A DNA stretch of 40,843 nucleotides from the NCBI GenBank assembly GCA_018260565.1, contig JAGLAZ010000003.1, positions 1 through 40,843 on the forward strand. The letters run 5' to 3'. Below the pieces are notes generated by a model. The model saw only the letters and a program-made list of their open reading frames with translations. It had not been told where the DNA came from and ran no database searches. Below, one piece after another: positions 8,318-17,738 of the stretch; within the stretch, counting starts at the first letter, position 1; every line of letters begins with the position of its first letter. The DNA comes from Flavobacteriaceae bacterium (lineage in GTDB: Bacteria; Bacteroidota; Bacteroidia; Flavobacteriales; Weeksellaceae). Both the position numbers and the translations under genes were made by a program.

Positions 8318-8834
8318 TTAGCTGACATATAAAAGTACAACTGATATTACTATACCTATTAAAGTAAAAATAATTCCTTTTTTAAAAGCTTTGGATTTAG
8401 GTCTAAACATCCAAAAACTGGAGATTACAAAAAACAATAAACTAAGTCCAAAAAACAAGTTGAGTCCACCCAAGTTCTCTTTGCTGCTACTTTTATGAAA
8501 CTTGAGAAATACATTTAAAATTTCAGGTAGTTCTTTTTGTTTATACTTAGTAATACCTGTTACCAGATTGTAGTTCCCTTCTTTAAAATATAAAGTATTG
8601 TTTTCTGTTTTCGTAATTTCAAGTTTCCTTTTTTTTAATGCTTTTCCTAATTCTTTTTCAGAAAGATTTACGAAGCTTTTTTTTATATGAAATTTCTTTC
8701 TTTAAAAAATCAGTATCCCGAAGAACGAGAAGCATACCAGATAATGCATAAACCGTCATAATCCCTGCTAATAAATAACCCAAATATCTATGGAGGAGTC
8801 TCATGGAAATCCCTAGCCTGTGTAATCTTTTCAT
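8318..8834 (-). pseudogene. PepSY-type membrane protein, frameshifted at an A8 tract
   Basis: The minus strand starts at an ATG (8834), 4 bp after the TonB receptor stop, and reads MKRLHRLGISMRLLHRYLGY followed by a transmembrane helix (about 18-38). After residue 58 it meets a TGA (8658-8660). If one A is removed from the A8 run (T8 at 8677-8684 on the plus strand), the frame continues to a TAA at 8318-8320. This yields about 171 residues: a short extracytoplasmic segment (SEKELGKAL, YFKEGNYNLVTG) and two C-terminal helices around FFGLSLLFFVISSFWMF. That layout fits PepSY-associated TM proteins that accompany TonB receptors, some of them siderophore or heme reductases. It could be a real mutation, a sequence error or a slippage site. 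Confidence 0.75.
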
Positions 8835-8838
8835 CTTT

Positions 8839-11097
8839 TTAGAATTTATATCCTACCGTTAAATATAAGTTACGAGGTGCCAAAGGATTAATCGAGTAAT
8901 TTTCATGAACGATGTAATTTTGGGTATTAAAGGCATTGTTCATTCTTGCCATAATACTTACTTTTTTAAAATCATAGCCAATGCTAAAGGCTACAGTATT
9001 GTAGTCTGAAAGTTCCATGATGCGGGTAATTCCTTTCCTATCTATTAAGGTTTTTTTAGTGTCATTCCAGCCACCTAATCTATCACCAATAAAATAAAGG
9101 TTTGTACCCAACTTAAGGCCCGGTATTATGGCAGGTAGTGTATAGAAAACAGATAAATTGGCAGTAGTTGCAGGAGTTCGAACCAGTCTTTGGTTCTCCA
9201 CAAAACCAAAGTTGGCTGGCGTATCCAGGTATACTGAATGGTTGTAAGATAGGCCAGCTACAATATTAAGGCGCGGTGAAGGATTTCCTGTAATATCCAG
9301 TTCCACTCCTCGGCTACGCATTTTCCCTGCAAAATCCTTTAAAAGGGAATCTGTATTCATGCTACCATCACTTCTTGAATCTGCAGTTTGGAAGAAATTC
9401 CGATTTAAAATTTGGTATGCTGTAATATTAAAACTAAGGGTATTATTCCAAATATTTTTCTTGATCCCGAGTTCAAATTGGTCAATAATAGAGGGTGTCA
9501 GTCCGTTTCCAGCTAAATCATAGCCTGTATTTGCGGCAAAAGAATTGGTATAGGTTCCGAAAAAGGTTAGATTGTCATTTTGCATATACACCAATCCCAC
9601 TTTTGGCGAAAAAGCCTGATCATTGGTTTCTCCTGCTGGTGTTGTATTATCTTTAAAACCAATAAAATAGGCTATTTCCGTCTCTTTATTTTGTAGATAA
9701 GACCATCGTAAGCCTGCAATAAGTTTTAATTTGTCACTTAATGCAGCAAAATCCTGAACATAAATACCCACCCTTTGCGTAGGTATTCTATTGCGTTTAA
9801 TGCAGTCTGCTACAGGAGGATTTTCAGCACTGATCCAGGTTTTAGGATCATCTATATAAAGTATCCCATTTGGATTTCCATTAGTTCCATAATAGGATTG
9901 TTCCAAGCGGTACTGATACGCATCTGCCACATTATAATCTGCATCTGCACCTACTAAAACTTTATGCTCTATACTTCCAGTAGTATATTCGCCGTTAAGA
10001 TTCACCATAGCGGAAATATAGTTTTGTTCAGTATAAGTCCTCCCCAAAGGTCTTTTCCAGCTTATCCTTTCCGACGGATTTACAGAATTTTTAGTCCACT
10101 GAACTCGTTCTGTAGAAAAATAATCCCGTGTATAGTTTTGGTAAGAAACATTACCAGAAAGATTCCACTTTTCACTAAAGGTATGGTTTAATGTAATACC
10201 GGCTGTTGCCTGCTGAACTGTTTGATATTGCCAATTTGCACCTAAAAAAGCATTATCTGGAAGTAAATGATGCAAGGAGAAACTTTGATCCTTTTTATCT
10301 GTAACTGATCCTAAACCAAAATCTGGGGTATTGTGAAGGTAGAGATAATCGCCTTCTATGATAAGTTGAGTTTTATTCGATATATTAAACAAAAATGAAG
10401 GATTAAAATAATGTTTTTGAGAATGTACCACATCCCTAAAGCTATTTGAATATTCATACGCTCCATTCAATCGGAATGCTATGTTTTTGGATAGTGGCCC
10501 ATAAACATCTAGAGTAGGCTTGTAATTTTCCCATGATCCGGTATTAAAACTAAACATCCCACCTTGTTTAAATTTAGGTTTTTTGGTAATCATATTTACC
10601 AAACCTCCCGCTGCGACATTTCCGTACAGCATGGCATTAGCACCTTTTAATACTTCCACGCGCTCTAAGCCGCTAACTTCCGGAAAAATACCACTATTAA
10701 CACGCGAACCATTTTTAAACAAATTATCATTACCAAAAATAAATCCTCTTCCTCCAAAACTGTCCTGCGCACCACCGCGTGATGAAGTTACATAGATACC
10801 ATTAACTTGCTGAAGTACATCACTCAGTTGTTTTGCCTGATGCTGCTCAATAACCTCATGAGTAACTACGGATATAGGCTGTGGATTTTCCATGATGCTA
10901 AGATTAGACTTTGTGGACATGGGTTGAGCCTTATTGGGATTGCCAGTTTTGTGAAGTACTACATCCTCCAATTCTCTTATTTTTAGTGAATCCGATTGAG
11001 AATATAAACTAAGTGTGGCAAAAGAAAAACTGAAAAGGATAATCCTAGAAGGAACTTGTGAAAAAAGCTTATTAAGAGTGGTAAATGACTTGCGCAT
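8839..11097 (-). CDS. TonB-dependent siderophore receptor
   Basis: A 752-residue outer-membrane receptor of the FhuA/FhuE-like class. A signal peptide ends near SLYSQ (about residue 34), followed by a short segment with ELEDVVL that may act as TonB box. The plug domain spans about 65-180 (QPISVVTHEVIEQ, SGLERVEVLKGANAMLYG, AAGGLVNMITKKP) and a 22-strand barrel follows, ending in the outer-membrane signal LYLTVGYKF with terminal Phe. There is no N-terminal carboxypeptidase-like domain, unlike SusC proteins. It probably imports a ferric siderophore with TonB-ExbBD energy. The PepSY-type gene 4 bp downstream supports an iron role. A palindrome and paired promoter elements lie upstream. Confidence 0.93.
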   Translation of the reverse strand: MRKSFTTLNKLFSQVPSRIILFSFSFATLSLYSQSDSLKIRELEDVVLHKTGNPNKAQPMSTKSNLSIMENPQPISVVTHEVIEQHQAKQLSDVLQQVNGIYVTSSRGGAQDSFGGRGFIFGNDNLFKNGSRVNSGIFPEVSGLERVEVLKGANAMLYGNVAAGGLVNMITKKPKFKQGGMFSFNTGSWENYKPTLDVYGPLSKNIAFRLNGAYEYSNSFRDVVHSQKHYFNPSFLFNISNKTQLIIEGDYLYLHNTPDFGLGSVTDKKDQSFSLHHLLPDNAFLGANWQYQTVQQATAGITLNHTFSEKWNLSGNVSYQNYTRDYFSTERVQWTKNSVNPSERISWKRPLGRTYTEQNYISAMVNLNGEYTTGSIEHKVLVGADADYNVADAYQYRLEQSYYGTNGNPNGILYIDDPKTWISAENPPVADCIKRNRIPTQRVGIYVQDFAALSDKLKLIAGLRWSYLQNKETEIAYFIGFKDNTTPAGETNDQAFSPKVGLVYMQNDNLTFFGTYTNSFAANTGYDLAGNGLTPSIIDQFELGIKKNIWNNTLSFNITAYQILNRNFFQTADSRSDGSMNTDSLLKDFAGKMRSRGVELDITGNPSPRLNIVAGLSYNHSVYLDTPANFGFVENQRLVRTPATTANLSVFYTLPAIIPGLKLGTNLYFIGDRLGGWNDTKKTLIDRKGITRIMELSDYNTVAFSIGYDFKKVSIMARMNNAFNTQNYIVHENYSINPLAPRNLYLTVGYKF

Positions 11098-11128
11098 CCG
11101 TTTTTAGATTGATTTATAATAACGAGTG

Positions 11129-11161
11129 CGAAAGTATTATTTACCTGCAATTACTTCCAAA
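11129..11161 (-). promoter_or_regulatory. Promoter of the TonB receptor unit
   Basis: On the minus strand TTTG (11161 to 11158) is followed after 21 nt by TACTTTCG (11136 to 11129), one mismatch from TAnnTTTG. The leader would be about 25-30 nt. The candidate operator at 11162-11186 abuts the -33 element. Confidence 0.5.
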
Positions 11162-11186
11162 CTTATTTATAATTAATCTAAATAAG
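11162..11186. promoter_or_regulatory. 25-bp palindrome, candidate iron-responsive operator
   Basis: Perfect 8-bp arms (11162-11169 CTTATTTA, 11179-11186 TAAATAAG) flank a 9-nt AT-rich centre. The element directly abuts the -33 box of the TonB receptor promoter, which is a natural place for a regulator. Binding by a Fur-type protein is an inference from the target gene, not from a recognised consensus. Confidence 0.5.
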
Positions 11187-11248
11187 AATAAGGATTATTT
11201 GTTAAGTTCTTTATTGTCAATACTATACATATATTTGATATTTGTCAG

Positions 11249-13168
11249 TTACTCTTTTAGTTCAAGCCACCTCTCTTCAAATTGAACCAATTGTTGACTG
11301 AATTTTTGAATTTCAGAGCTAAGTTTCTGTATTTCTTCATAGTCATTTGCCTTCTCAAGATTTTCAGTTAGGGTTTGCCGTTTGCTTTCTAAAATGGGCA
11401 TTTCCTTCTCAATTGTATCTAATTCTTTTTGTTCCTTAAAGCTTAATTTCTTTTTATCTTTTACTGTAGGCATATCCTTTTTAATGGGAACTTCAATAGT
11501 TTCATCTTTCTGAATTGTTTTTGATTCTAAATCAGTAAGAGGTTTACTATCCTTTAATTGCTCTCTATATTCCGTATAGGTGCCTGTAAAATTCCGGATC
11601 TGTGCAGGATTTTCTCCTTCAAAAGCTAATAGATAGTCCGTAACCCGGTCCATAAAATATCTATCATGAGATACCACTACTAAACAACCTTGAAAGTTCA
11701 TAAGGAAATTTTCCAATACACCAATAGTAGGCAAATCCAAATCATTGGTAGGCTCATCAAATATTAAAAAGTTGGGATTTTCATACAATGTTTTTAATAA
11801 TAATAATCTTCTTTTTTCTCCTCCGGAAAGCCTTCCTATAAGCGTGTGCTGAACCTGATCATCAAACAAAAATAAACGTAGAAACTGCGCTGCTGTGATA
11901 CTTTTTCCATTTCCCATCATGAAATTTTCTGAAATATCTTTTATGTAGTCTATCATTTTGATATTCGCTACATCTGCTGAGGAACCATCGGGATTACTTA
12001 GAATTCCTTTTTGTGAAAAGTACCCAAATTTGATAGTTTCACCTGTTTCTATCTTACCTGAATCCGGCTTTTCCAAACCTTGTAATATTGTAAGTAATGT
12101 AGTTTTCCCTGCCCCATTTTTACCTACTATACCTACACGATCACCGCGCTGGAAGGTGTGGGTAAAATTTTTAAACAAAACTTTATCACCATATGACTTA
12201 GAAATATTTTCAATCTCCAAAATTTTTGAACCCATGCGTTTCATAGCAAAATCCAACTCAAGGCTTTGCTTTTTGGTATTTTGTTTAGCTACTTTTTCCG
12301 TCTCGAAAAATGAATCAATTCTGGATTTGGATTTTGTTGTTCGTGCTTTGGGTTGGCGGCGCATCCATTCAAGTTCCTTTCTGTAAAGATTGTTTGCCTT
12401 ATCTATATTGGCATTCAGGTTATCTTCACGGATCATTTTATTTTCCAAATACACAGCGTAAGCACCATTATGGATATAAAGCTTCTGATCTTCCATTTCC
12501 CAAATAATATCACATACTGAATCCAAAAAATACCGGTCATGTGTTACTAAAAGTAGTGTAATTTTCTCCTTACTTAGATAATTTTCAAGCCATTCCACCA
12601 TTTCAACATCTAAATGGTTGGTAGGCTCATCCATAATTAAAAGACAATGCCTGTGCTGTGCCCGCATCTCGGTGAGAAGTTTAGCAAGAGCCACACGTTT
12701 TATCTGTCCTCCGGATAAAGCACTCATTTTGAGTTGATTATCAGTAATTTTAAGTTGGCTCAGAATCTGAGACATCTCATTTTCTAAATCCCATGCTTTT
12801 TCCAACTCCATTTCATTAATGGCAGATTCCATCAAATTTTCGTCGCCAGTTGCCAATGCGTGATGATAGTTTCTTAGAGCAACAATAGGCGGGGAATCCA
12901 TCTTCATCATAAATTCTTCTATATTGAGATGGGGCTCAAAATCAATTTCTTGATCAAATAAAACCACCTGGATATCTTTATTAATAATAACCTCTCCAGA
13001 ATCAGGTATTTCTTTACCCATTAAAATTTTTAGAAGTGTAGATTTTCCACTTCCATTTTTAGCAACGATCGCTATTTTATCTCCTTCATTAATAAAGAAG
13101 GTAATGTCCTTAAATAAGGTTTTAAGTCCGTATGATTTGCTGAGATTTTCAGCCGTGATATAATTCAA
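11249..13168 (-). CDS. ABC-F family ATPase (Uup/EttA type)
   Basis: The 639-residue soluble protein has two ABC ATPase domains and no membrane segment. Domain 1 has Walker A AKNGSGKST (36-44, with Ala in place of the first Gly), signature LSGGQIKRVALAK and Walker B LLIMDEPTNHLD. Domain 2 has GKNGAGKTT, LSGGEKRRLLLLK and FLIFDEPTNDLD. Between them lies the charged arginine-rich linker typical of ABC-F proteins, and the C-terminus (about 545-639) is a coiled coil. ABC-F proteins act on the ribosome in translation control or drug protection; this layout is closest to Uup. The start is TTG at 13168, as no ATG lies upstream in frame. It is 35 nt downstream of aminopeptidase P, probably cotranscribed. 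Confidence 0.9.
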   Translation of the reverse strand: MNYITAENLSKSYGLKTLFKDITFFINEGDKIAIVAKNGSGKSTLLKILMGKEIPDSGEVIINKDIQVVLFDQEIDFEPHLNIEEFMMKMDSPPIVALRNYHHALATGDENLMESAINEMELEKAWDLENEMSQILSQLKITDNQLKMSALSGGQIKRVALAKLLTEMRAQHRHCLLIMDEPTNHLDVEMVEWLENYLSKEKITLLLVTHDRYFLDSVCDIIWEMEDQKLYIHNGAYAVYLENKMIREDNLNANIDKANNLYRKELEWMRRQPKARTTKSKSRIDSFFETEKVAKQNTKKQSLELDFAMKRMGSKILEIENISKSYGDKVLFKNFTHTFQRGDRVGIVGKNGAGKTTLLTILQGLEKPDSGKIETGETIKFGYFSQKGILSNPDGSSADVANIKMIDYIKDISENFMMGNGKSITAAQFLRLFLFDDQVQHTLIGRLSGGEKRRLLLLKTLYENPNFLIFDEPTNDLDLPTIGVLENFLMNFQGCLVVVSHDRYFMDRVTDYLLAFEGENPAQIRNFTGTYTEYREQLKDSKPLTDLESKTIQKDETIEVPIKKDMPTVKDKKKLSFKEQKELDTIEKEMPILESKRQTLTENLEKANDYEEIQKLSSEIQKFSQQLVQFEERWLELKE

Positions 13169-13203
13169 GTTACAGTTTTTAGTAATAAATGATATTTTAC
13201 TTT

Positions 13204-14979
13204 TTATTTGGATAATGAAATGGGAGATGTTACTTTAATTAACCAATCTTCTACTTCTGGGGTAAAATTCCCGGTAAGTTTTTCCCGAACCCATGCGTGA
13301 TAGGAATTAAGCCACTCGATTTCTTCATTAGTAAAAAGTTCAGGCAAAAGAATATCCACTAAAAATGGGCAAATGGTTAATGTTTTAAAAGAAAGAAAGC
13401 CTGGTATTTCGTCCTCTACTACCACAACCAAATTTTCATGCCGAATCCCATATTTATCTTGAACATAAAATCCAGGTTCGTTACTTAGAATCATACCGGG
13501 AAGTAATATTTGAGGGTTTAATTCTTTTCTCAAGTTTTGAGGACCTTCATGTACATTTAGGAAACATCCTACTCCATGGCCTGTGCCGTGTGCGTAATCT
13601 TTCCCAGCTTTCCACAGTGGCATTCTAGCCCAAGAATCCAGCTGTACCCCGCGCGTTCCTTTTGGGAATTTTACCATACTTAGCTGGATCATTCCTTTTA
13701 AAACTAAGCTTGCATCAGTTTTAAACTCTTGTGAAGTATCGCCTAGAGCAATTATTCTGGTAATATCTGTAGTACCTTCTAAATATTGCCCTCCGGAATC
13801 CACCAAAATACTTCCTTCAGGGTTCACTCGCACACTCGAAGTTTGGGAAGGCGAATAATGTACAATGGCTCCATTTCCCTGATAACCGATAATTGAACCA
13901 AAACTATCCCCCATAAAATGCTCACCTTCAGCACGAATTTCATGTAGCTTTTCTGCAATCTGGAACTCAGTAAGATCTTGATATTTTCCTTCATGGATGA
14001 GCCAAAAGAGAAATTTCACCATAGCAATACCGTCACGCTGCATAGCTATTTCTGTACCCGTTATTTCGGTGTCATTTTTACATGCTTTCATCAGATTTCC
14101 TGGTGGAGGAGCGATAATCAATTCATTACGTTGCAATACCGTATGGATGGCTTCATTACAATTGGCTGCTATCAAAACTTTTTTAGACTGAATTAAAGAA
14201 ATCTCATCAAAAAAAGTATGGTATGATTTTACTGATATCTCATTGTCTTGACAATATAGTTTAACCTCTTCTGATACTTGGTTTAGATCAATAAAGAGGC
14301 TGCAGCTTTCTTTCTCAACCATAGCAAAAGATAGAAAAACAGGGTTATAGAGTACATCATTTCCGCGAAGATTAAATGTCCAGGCAATATCATCCAATGC
14401 AGTAAGGATATGAACATCGGCATGGTAATGTTCCATTTTATTACGAATTCTATTTAGTTTATTCTTTACAGATATTCCTGCAAATTGAGTAGAATGAAGC
14501 TTAATAAGATGGAACACTAATACCGGGCGATCCTTCCAATTAGGTTTAATACAATCTACTGACTTAGAATTTAATTTATTTTTCGCACAGAATTCTTGTA
14601 TTTTTTCCCATTCTGTATGGGAACAAAGCAGAGAATTAGTTGCAATTGTGGCATTGGGTTCTACAGATTTTTTAATCCAATCTAAATAATTAGGTGTTTC
14701 AGGCTCACCATCTTTCATTAAAGTTATTTGATTCTCAGAGGATTTTAATTCTTCATCCGCCTGAACATAATACCTGCCATCCGTCCATAAAGCCGCTTCA
14801 TTTTTACTAATTACCAAAAATCCCGCAGAACCGGTAAAACCGGAAGCCCAACTTCTTTCCTGCCAATACTCTGGAAGATATTCCGAAAGATGCGGGTCAG
14901 CCTGGAATACTATAAGAGCGTCCACTGCATGCTCTTGCATGGAATTTCTAATTAATTTTAATTTCTCTGTAACTTTCAT
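13204..14979 (-). CDS. Xaa-Pro aminopeptidase (M24B, aminopeptidase P)
   Basis: A 591-residue cytosolic metallopeptidase that removes N-terminal residues preceding proline. It has the three-domain layout of the long eukaryote-like APP1 class: two creatinase-type N-terminal domains (residues 1 to about 300) and a pita-bread catalytic domain. The dimetal ligands are visible in VDSGGQYLEGTTDITR (two Asp), AHGTGHGVG (His), LSNEPGFY (Glu) and GIRHENLVVV (Glu). The C-terminal WLNSYHAWVREKLTG block is typical of this subfamily. No signal peptide is present. A -7 element lies at 15000-15007, and the ABC-F gene follows in the same direction. Confidence 0.93.
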   Translation of the reverse strand: MKVTEKLKLIRNSMQEHAVDALIVFQADPHLSEYLPEYWQERSWASGFTGSAGFLVISKNEAALWTDGRYYVQADEELKSSENQITLMKDGEPETPNYLDWIKKSVEPNATIATNSLLCSHTEWEKIQEFCAKNKLNSKSVDCIKPNWKDRPVLVFHLIKLHSTQFAGISVKNKLNRIRNKMEHYHADVHILTALDDIAWTFNLRGNDVLYNPVFLSFAMVEKESCSLFIDLNQVSEEVKLYCQDNEISVKSYHTFFDEISLIQSKKVLIAANCNEAIHTVLQRNELIIAPPPGNLMKACKNDTEITGTEIAMQRDGIAMVKFLFWLIHEGKYQDLTEFQIAEKLHEIRAEGEHFMGDSFGSIIGYQGNGAIVHYSPSQTSSVRVNPEGSILVDSGGQYLEGTTDITRIIALGDTSQEFKTDASLVLKGMIQLSMVKFPKGTRGVQLDSWARMPLWKAGKDYAHGTGHGVGCFLNVHEGPQNLRKELNPQILLPGMILSNEPGFYVQDKYGIRHENLVVVVEDEIPGFLSFKTLTICPFLVDILLPELFTNEEIEWLNSYHAWVREKLTGNFTPEVEDWLIKVTSPISLSK

Positions 14980-14999
14980 CTTTATTATTTGACTTATTA

Positions 15000-15007
15000 C
15001 AAAACTA
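15000..15007 (-). promoter_or_regulatory. Candidate -7 element for the aminopeptidase P gene
   Basis: Minus-strand TAGTTTTG (15007 to 15000) matches TAnnTTTG and lies 20 nt before the ATG at 14979. No convincing -33 element is seen. Confidence 0.45.
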
Positions 15008-15035
15008 ATCTTTTACAGATAAGGATACATTCTTT

Positions 15036-15043
15036 TATATTTG
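15036..15043 (+). promoter_or_regulatory. Candidate -7 element for the M1 peptidase at 15117
   Basis: TATATTTG matches TAnnTTTG and gives a leader of roughly 65-70 nt before the ATG at 15117. It lies 28 nt from the divergent element of the aminopeptidase P gene. Confidence 0.4.
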
Positions 15044-15116
15044 TAAAACAAGGAAAAACAAAACTGTAGATATTATCTTTTTTTAAGTTAATATTCCCTT
15101 CACTTAACATAATGAT

Positions 15117-17624
15117 ATGAAAAAAATACTTATACAAGTTGCTTTTGCAGGAGTTCTTTTCAGTGCAATTGGCGCTAATGCACAAACAGTTAATTCTGGT
15201 CGTACTACGCCCTACCAAGCAACGCAGCAAAAAGATATCGAGCTTAAACATACAAAGCTAAAAGTAAAGTTTGATTATGCCAAGCAAGAAATGGCTGGTG
15301 AAGCTTGGATTACTGCATATCCATACTTTTATCCCAGTTCGGAAATTGCCTTAAATGCCAAATCTATGCTCATACAAGAGGTGGGGTTATCTGAAAAAGG
15401 TACACAGCAAAAGGTAAAATTTACCTATGCAAATGACCTATTAAAGGTTGATTTAGGCAAAGCATATGCTAAAAATCAAGAATTTACTATATACATTAAA
15501 TACATAGCCAGACCTAATCTTACGACTCAAAAAGGAAGTCAAGCAATCACAGATGCTAAAGGCCTTTATTTCATTAATTCAAAAGGAGAAGAAGGCAATA
15601 AAGCAACACAAATTTGGACTCAAGGTGAAACTGAATCTAGCTCTGTATGGTTCCCTACGATAGATAGTCCCAACATGAAATCCTCGCAAGAGATTTATAT
15701 GACGGTACCAGATAAATTTGTGACTTTATCCAACGGAATTTTAAAATCTTCTATCAAAGAGTCTGGAGGTTTACGCACAGATTATTGGGTAATGGAGAAA
15801 AGGCATGCACCTTATTTATTCTTTATGGGAGTTGGAGATTATGCAGTTATTAAAGATAAATATAAGAACCTTGATGTTGATTATTACGTAGAAAAAGAAT
15901 ATGCAGATGTAGCCAAACAAATATTTGGTAATACGCCTGAAATGATGGGCTTTTTTAGTAAAAAACTCAACTATGAATTTCCCTGGCCAAAATATGCCCA
16001 AATGACGGCACAAGATTATGTTTCTGGGGCCATGGAAAATACTACAGCCACCTTACATAGTAGTGCCGCTCAGCAAAAAGCAGGAGATTTGGTAGATGAC
16101 AATCAGTGGGAAAGTACTATCGCCCATGAATTATTCCATCAATGGTTTGGAGATTTAGTTACAGCAGAAAGTTGGAGTAACCTTACTGTCAATGAAAGTT
16201 TTGCAAATTATTCCGAATACCTATGGGAAGAGTATAAATATGGAAAAGATGCAGCTGATTATCATTTAGCAAACAATACTTCCTACTACATCCATAGCCC
16301 GAAGGAATTTACTAAGGACTTAGTGAGATTTAATTATCTTAACCGGGAAGATATGTTCGATCTGGTATCGTATAATAAAGGAGGCCATATATTGCATATG
16401 CTTCGGGACTATCTGGGAGACGATGCTTTTTTTGCTGGTTTAACAGATTATTTAAAATCCAATGAGTACGGTACGGGAGAAGCGCATCAACTAAGATTAT
16501 CTTTAGAAAAAGTAAGTGGAAAAGACTTAAATTGGTTTTTTAACCAATGGTACTTCGGAGCAGGCCACCCAGAAATTAAACTTACTACTGGCTATGATGA
16601 AGCCAAGAAACAGGCATTTGTTAAAATCAATCAAACGCAAAATACATTATTCCAATTTCCTGTACAGATAGAGATCATTACAAATGGAAAGAGCAATAAA
16701 CAAAAATTTTGGGCTGAAGCAAAGGCGGATAACACCTTTTATATATCCACTGAGAAAAAGCCAGATGTTATCAATTTTAATCCTGCAGGAATATTACTTT
16801 GTGATGTAAAAGAATCAAAAAGTATTGCGGAATATAAAACACAGTACACCTATTCTAAAGATTATTACTCTCGATGGAAAGCTTTGGAATTTGCCCAAGA
16901 AAATGCAAACCTTCCAGTTGCTGAGGATATCATAACTCAAGCTATTAATGATAATTTCTTCCGTTTGCGTATTTCAGCAATGGATAACATTACTCCGGAA
17001 ATGCTCAAAAAGCCCTCAATACTGGCCAGCGTAGAAAAATTAGCACAATCGGATCCTAAAACTCTTGTGCAAGCTACGGCATTGCAAGCTTTATTTAAAA
17101 CAAAAAATCCAAAATATATTGATTGGTTTAAAAAAGGGATGACCTCCAAATCAAACGCAGTGAAAGCCATATCTGTTGTAGCTTTACAGGAATTGGAACC
17201 CGCGGCTATAGGATCAGCTTTACAGGATTTAGATTTAGGTAGCCTAAGCCCTACAGTGATGCAAACTTTAATTCCTATTATCATCGAAAAAAAGATTGCT
17301 AGCCAACAGAAGCATATTGCACAGATAGTTGCTTTTTATCCATTTATAAAAATGCAAGATCCAAAAAAAGGTGCTCAAGCTGAAGAAGGATTTAATTGGA
17401 TCATGGATACAGATAGTCCGGCTGCCACAAGTGAAATTGTTAAATTGATGAAGCAGGCCAAATCTCAAATCCCGAATGACCCACGAGTTCGAGAACTTTT
17501 ACGCCAAACGATAGATGGAGGAATTGCTAGAAAACAAGCTGCAAAACAGTCTTTACCTAACGCTACTGTTTCACTTGATAAGCAAGTTGCGGAATTAAAA
17601 ACAATTGTAGAATTATATAAATAA
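15117..17624 (+). CDS. M1 family aminopeptidase, exported
   Basis: The 835-residue protein has a signal peptide (MKKILIQVAFAGVLFSAIGANAQ) and an aminopeptidase-N-like M1 catalytic unit. The substrate motif GAMEN is at 304-308, and the zinc site is HELFH (337-341) with the third ligand E360 in NLTVNE, exactly 18 residues after the second His. An active-site Tyr is expected shortly after. The C-terminal 300 residues form an alpha-helical repeat region as in M1 enzymes. It probably trims peptides in the periplasm or outside the cell. The motifs are complete, so the enzyme should be active. A strong terminator follows at 17643. It is the first of two exported M1 enzymes in this run. Confidence 0.95.
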   Translation: MKKILIQVAFAGVLFSAIGANAQTVNSGRTTPYQATQQKDIELKHTKLKVKFDYAKQEMAGEAWITAYPYFYPSSEIALNAKSMLIQEVGLSEKGTQQKVKFTYANDLLKVDLGKAYAKNQEFTIYIKYIARPNLTTQKGSQAITDAKGLYFINSKGEEGNKATQIWTQGETESSSVWFPTIDSPNMKSSQEIYMTVPDKFVTLSNGILKSSIKESGGLRTDYWVMEKRHAPYLFFMGVGDYAVIKDKYKNLDVDYYVEKEYADVAKQIFGNTPEMMGFFSKKLNYEFPWPKYAQMTAQDYVSGAMENTTATLHSSAAQQKAGDLVDDNQWESTIAHELFHQWFGDLVTAESWSNLTVNESFANYSEYLWEEYKYGKDAADYHLANNTSYYIHSPKEFTKDLVRFNYLNREDMFDLVSYNKGGHILHMLRDYLGDDAFFAGLTDYLKSNEYGTGEAHQLRLSLEKVSGKDLNWFFNQWYFGAGHPEIKLTTGYDEAKKQAFVKINQTQNTLFQFPVQIEIITNGKSNKQKFWAEAKADNTFYISTEKKPDVINFNPAGILLCDVKESKSIAEYKTQYTYSKDYYSRWKALEFAQENANLPVAEDIITQAINDNFFRLRISAMDNITPEMLKKPSILASVEKLAQSDPKTLVQATALQALFKTKNPKYIDWFKKGMTSKSNAVKAISVVALQELEPAAIGSALQDLDLGSLSPTVMQTLIPIIIEKKIASQQKHIAQIVAFYPFIKMQDPKKGAQAEEGFNWIMDTDSPAATSEIVKLMKQAKSQIPNDPRVRELLRQTIDGGIARKQAAKQSLPNATVSLDKQVAELKTIVELYK

Positions 17625-17642
17625 TCCTAAAAATAAAAGATT

Positions 17643-17681
17643 TGCCGCCTGAATATTATATGTTCCCGCGGCATTTTTTTT
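17643..17681 (+). terminator. Intrinsic terminator after the first M1 gene
   Basis: TGCCGC (17643-17648) pairs with GCGGCA (17668-17673) around a 19-nt loop, followed by T8 (17674-17681). It separates the M1 gene from the HupE-like gene. Confidence 0.85.
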
Positions 17682-17738
17682 ACTTTTAAATATAAATCTA
17701 GTCTTAAAATCCTTTGAACCCAAATAAGAATTAATTTA

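Noticed and set aside
11085..11285. 66-codon plus-strand frame between the TonB receptor and the ABC-F gene
   Set aside because: It covers the promoter and palindrome, is low-complexity and hydrophobic from AT-rich DNA, and overlaps both neighbours on the opposite strand.
11958..12386. 142-codon plus-strand frame inside the ABC-F gene
   Set aside because: Shadow of the ABC-F coding sequence; no promoter or homology.
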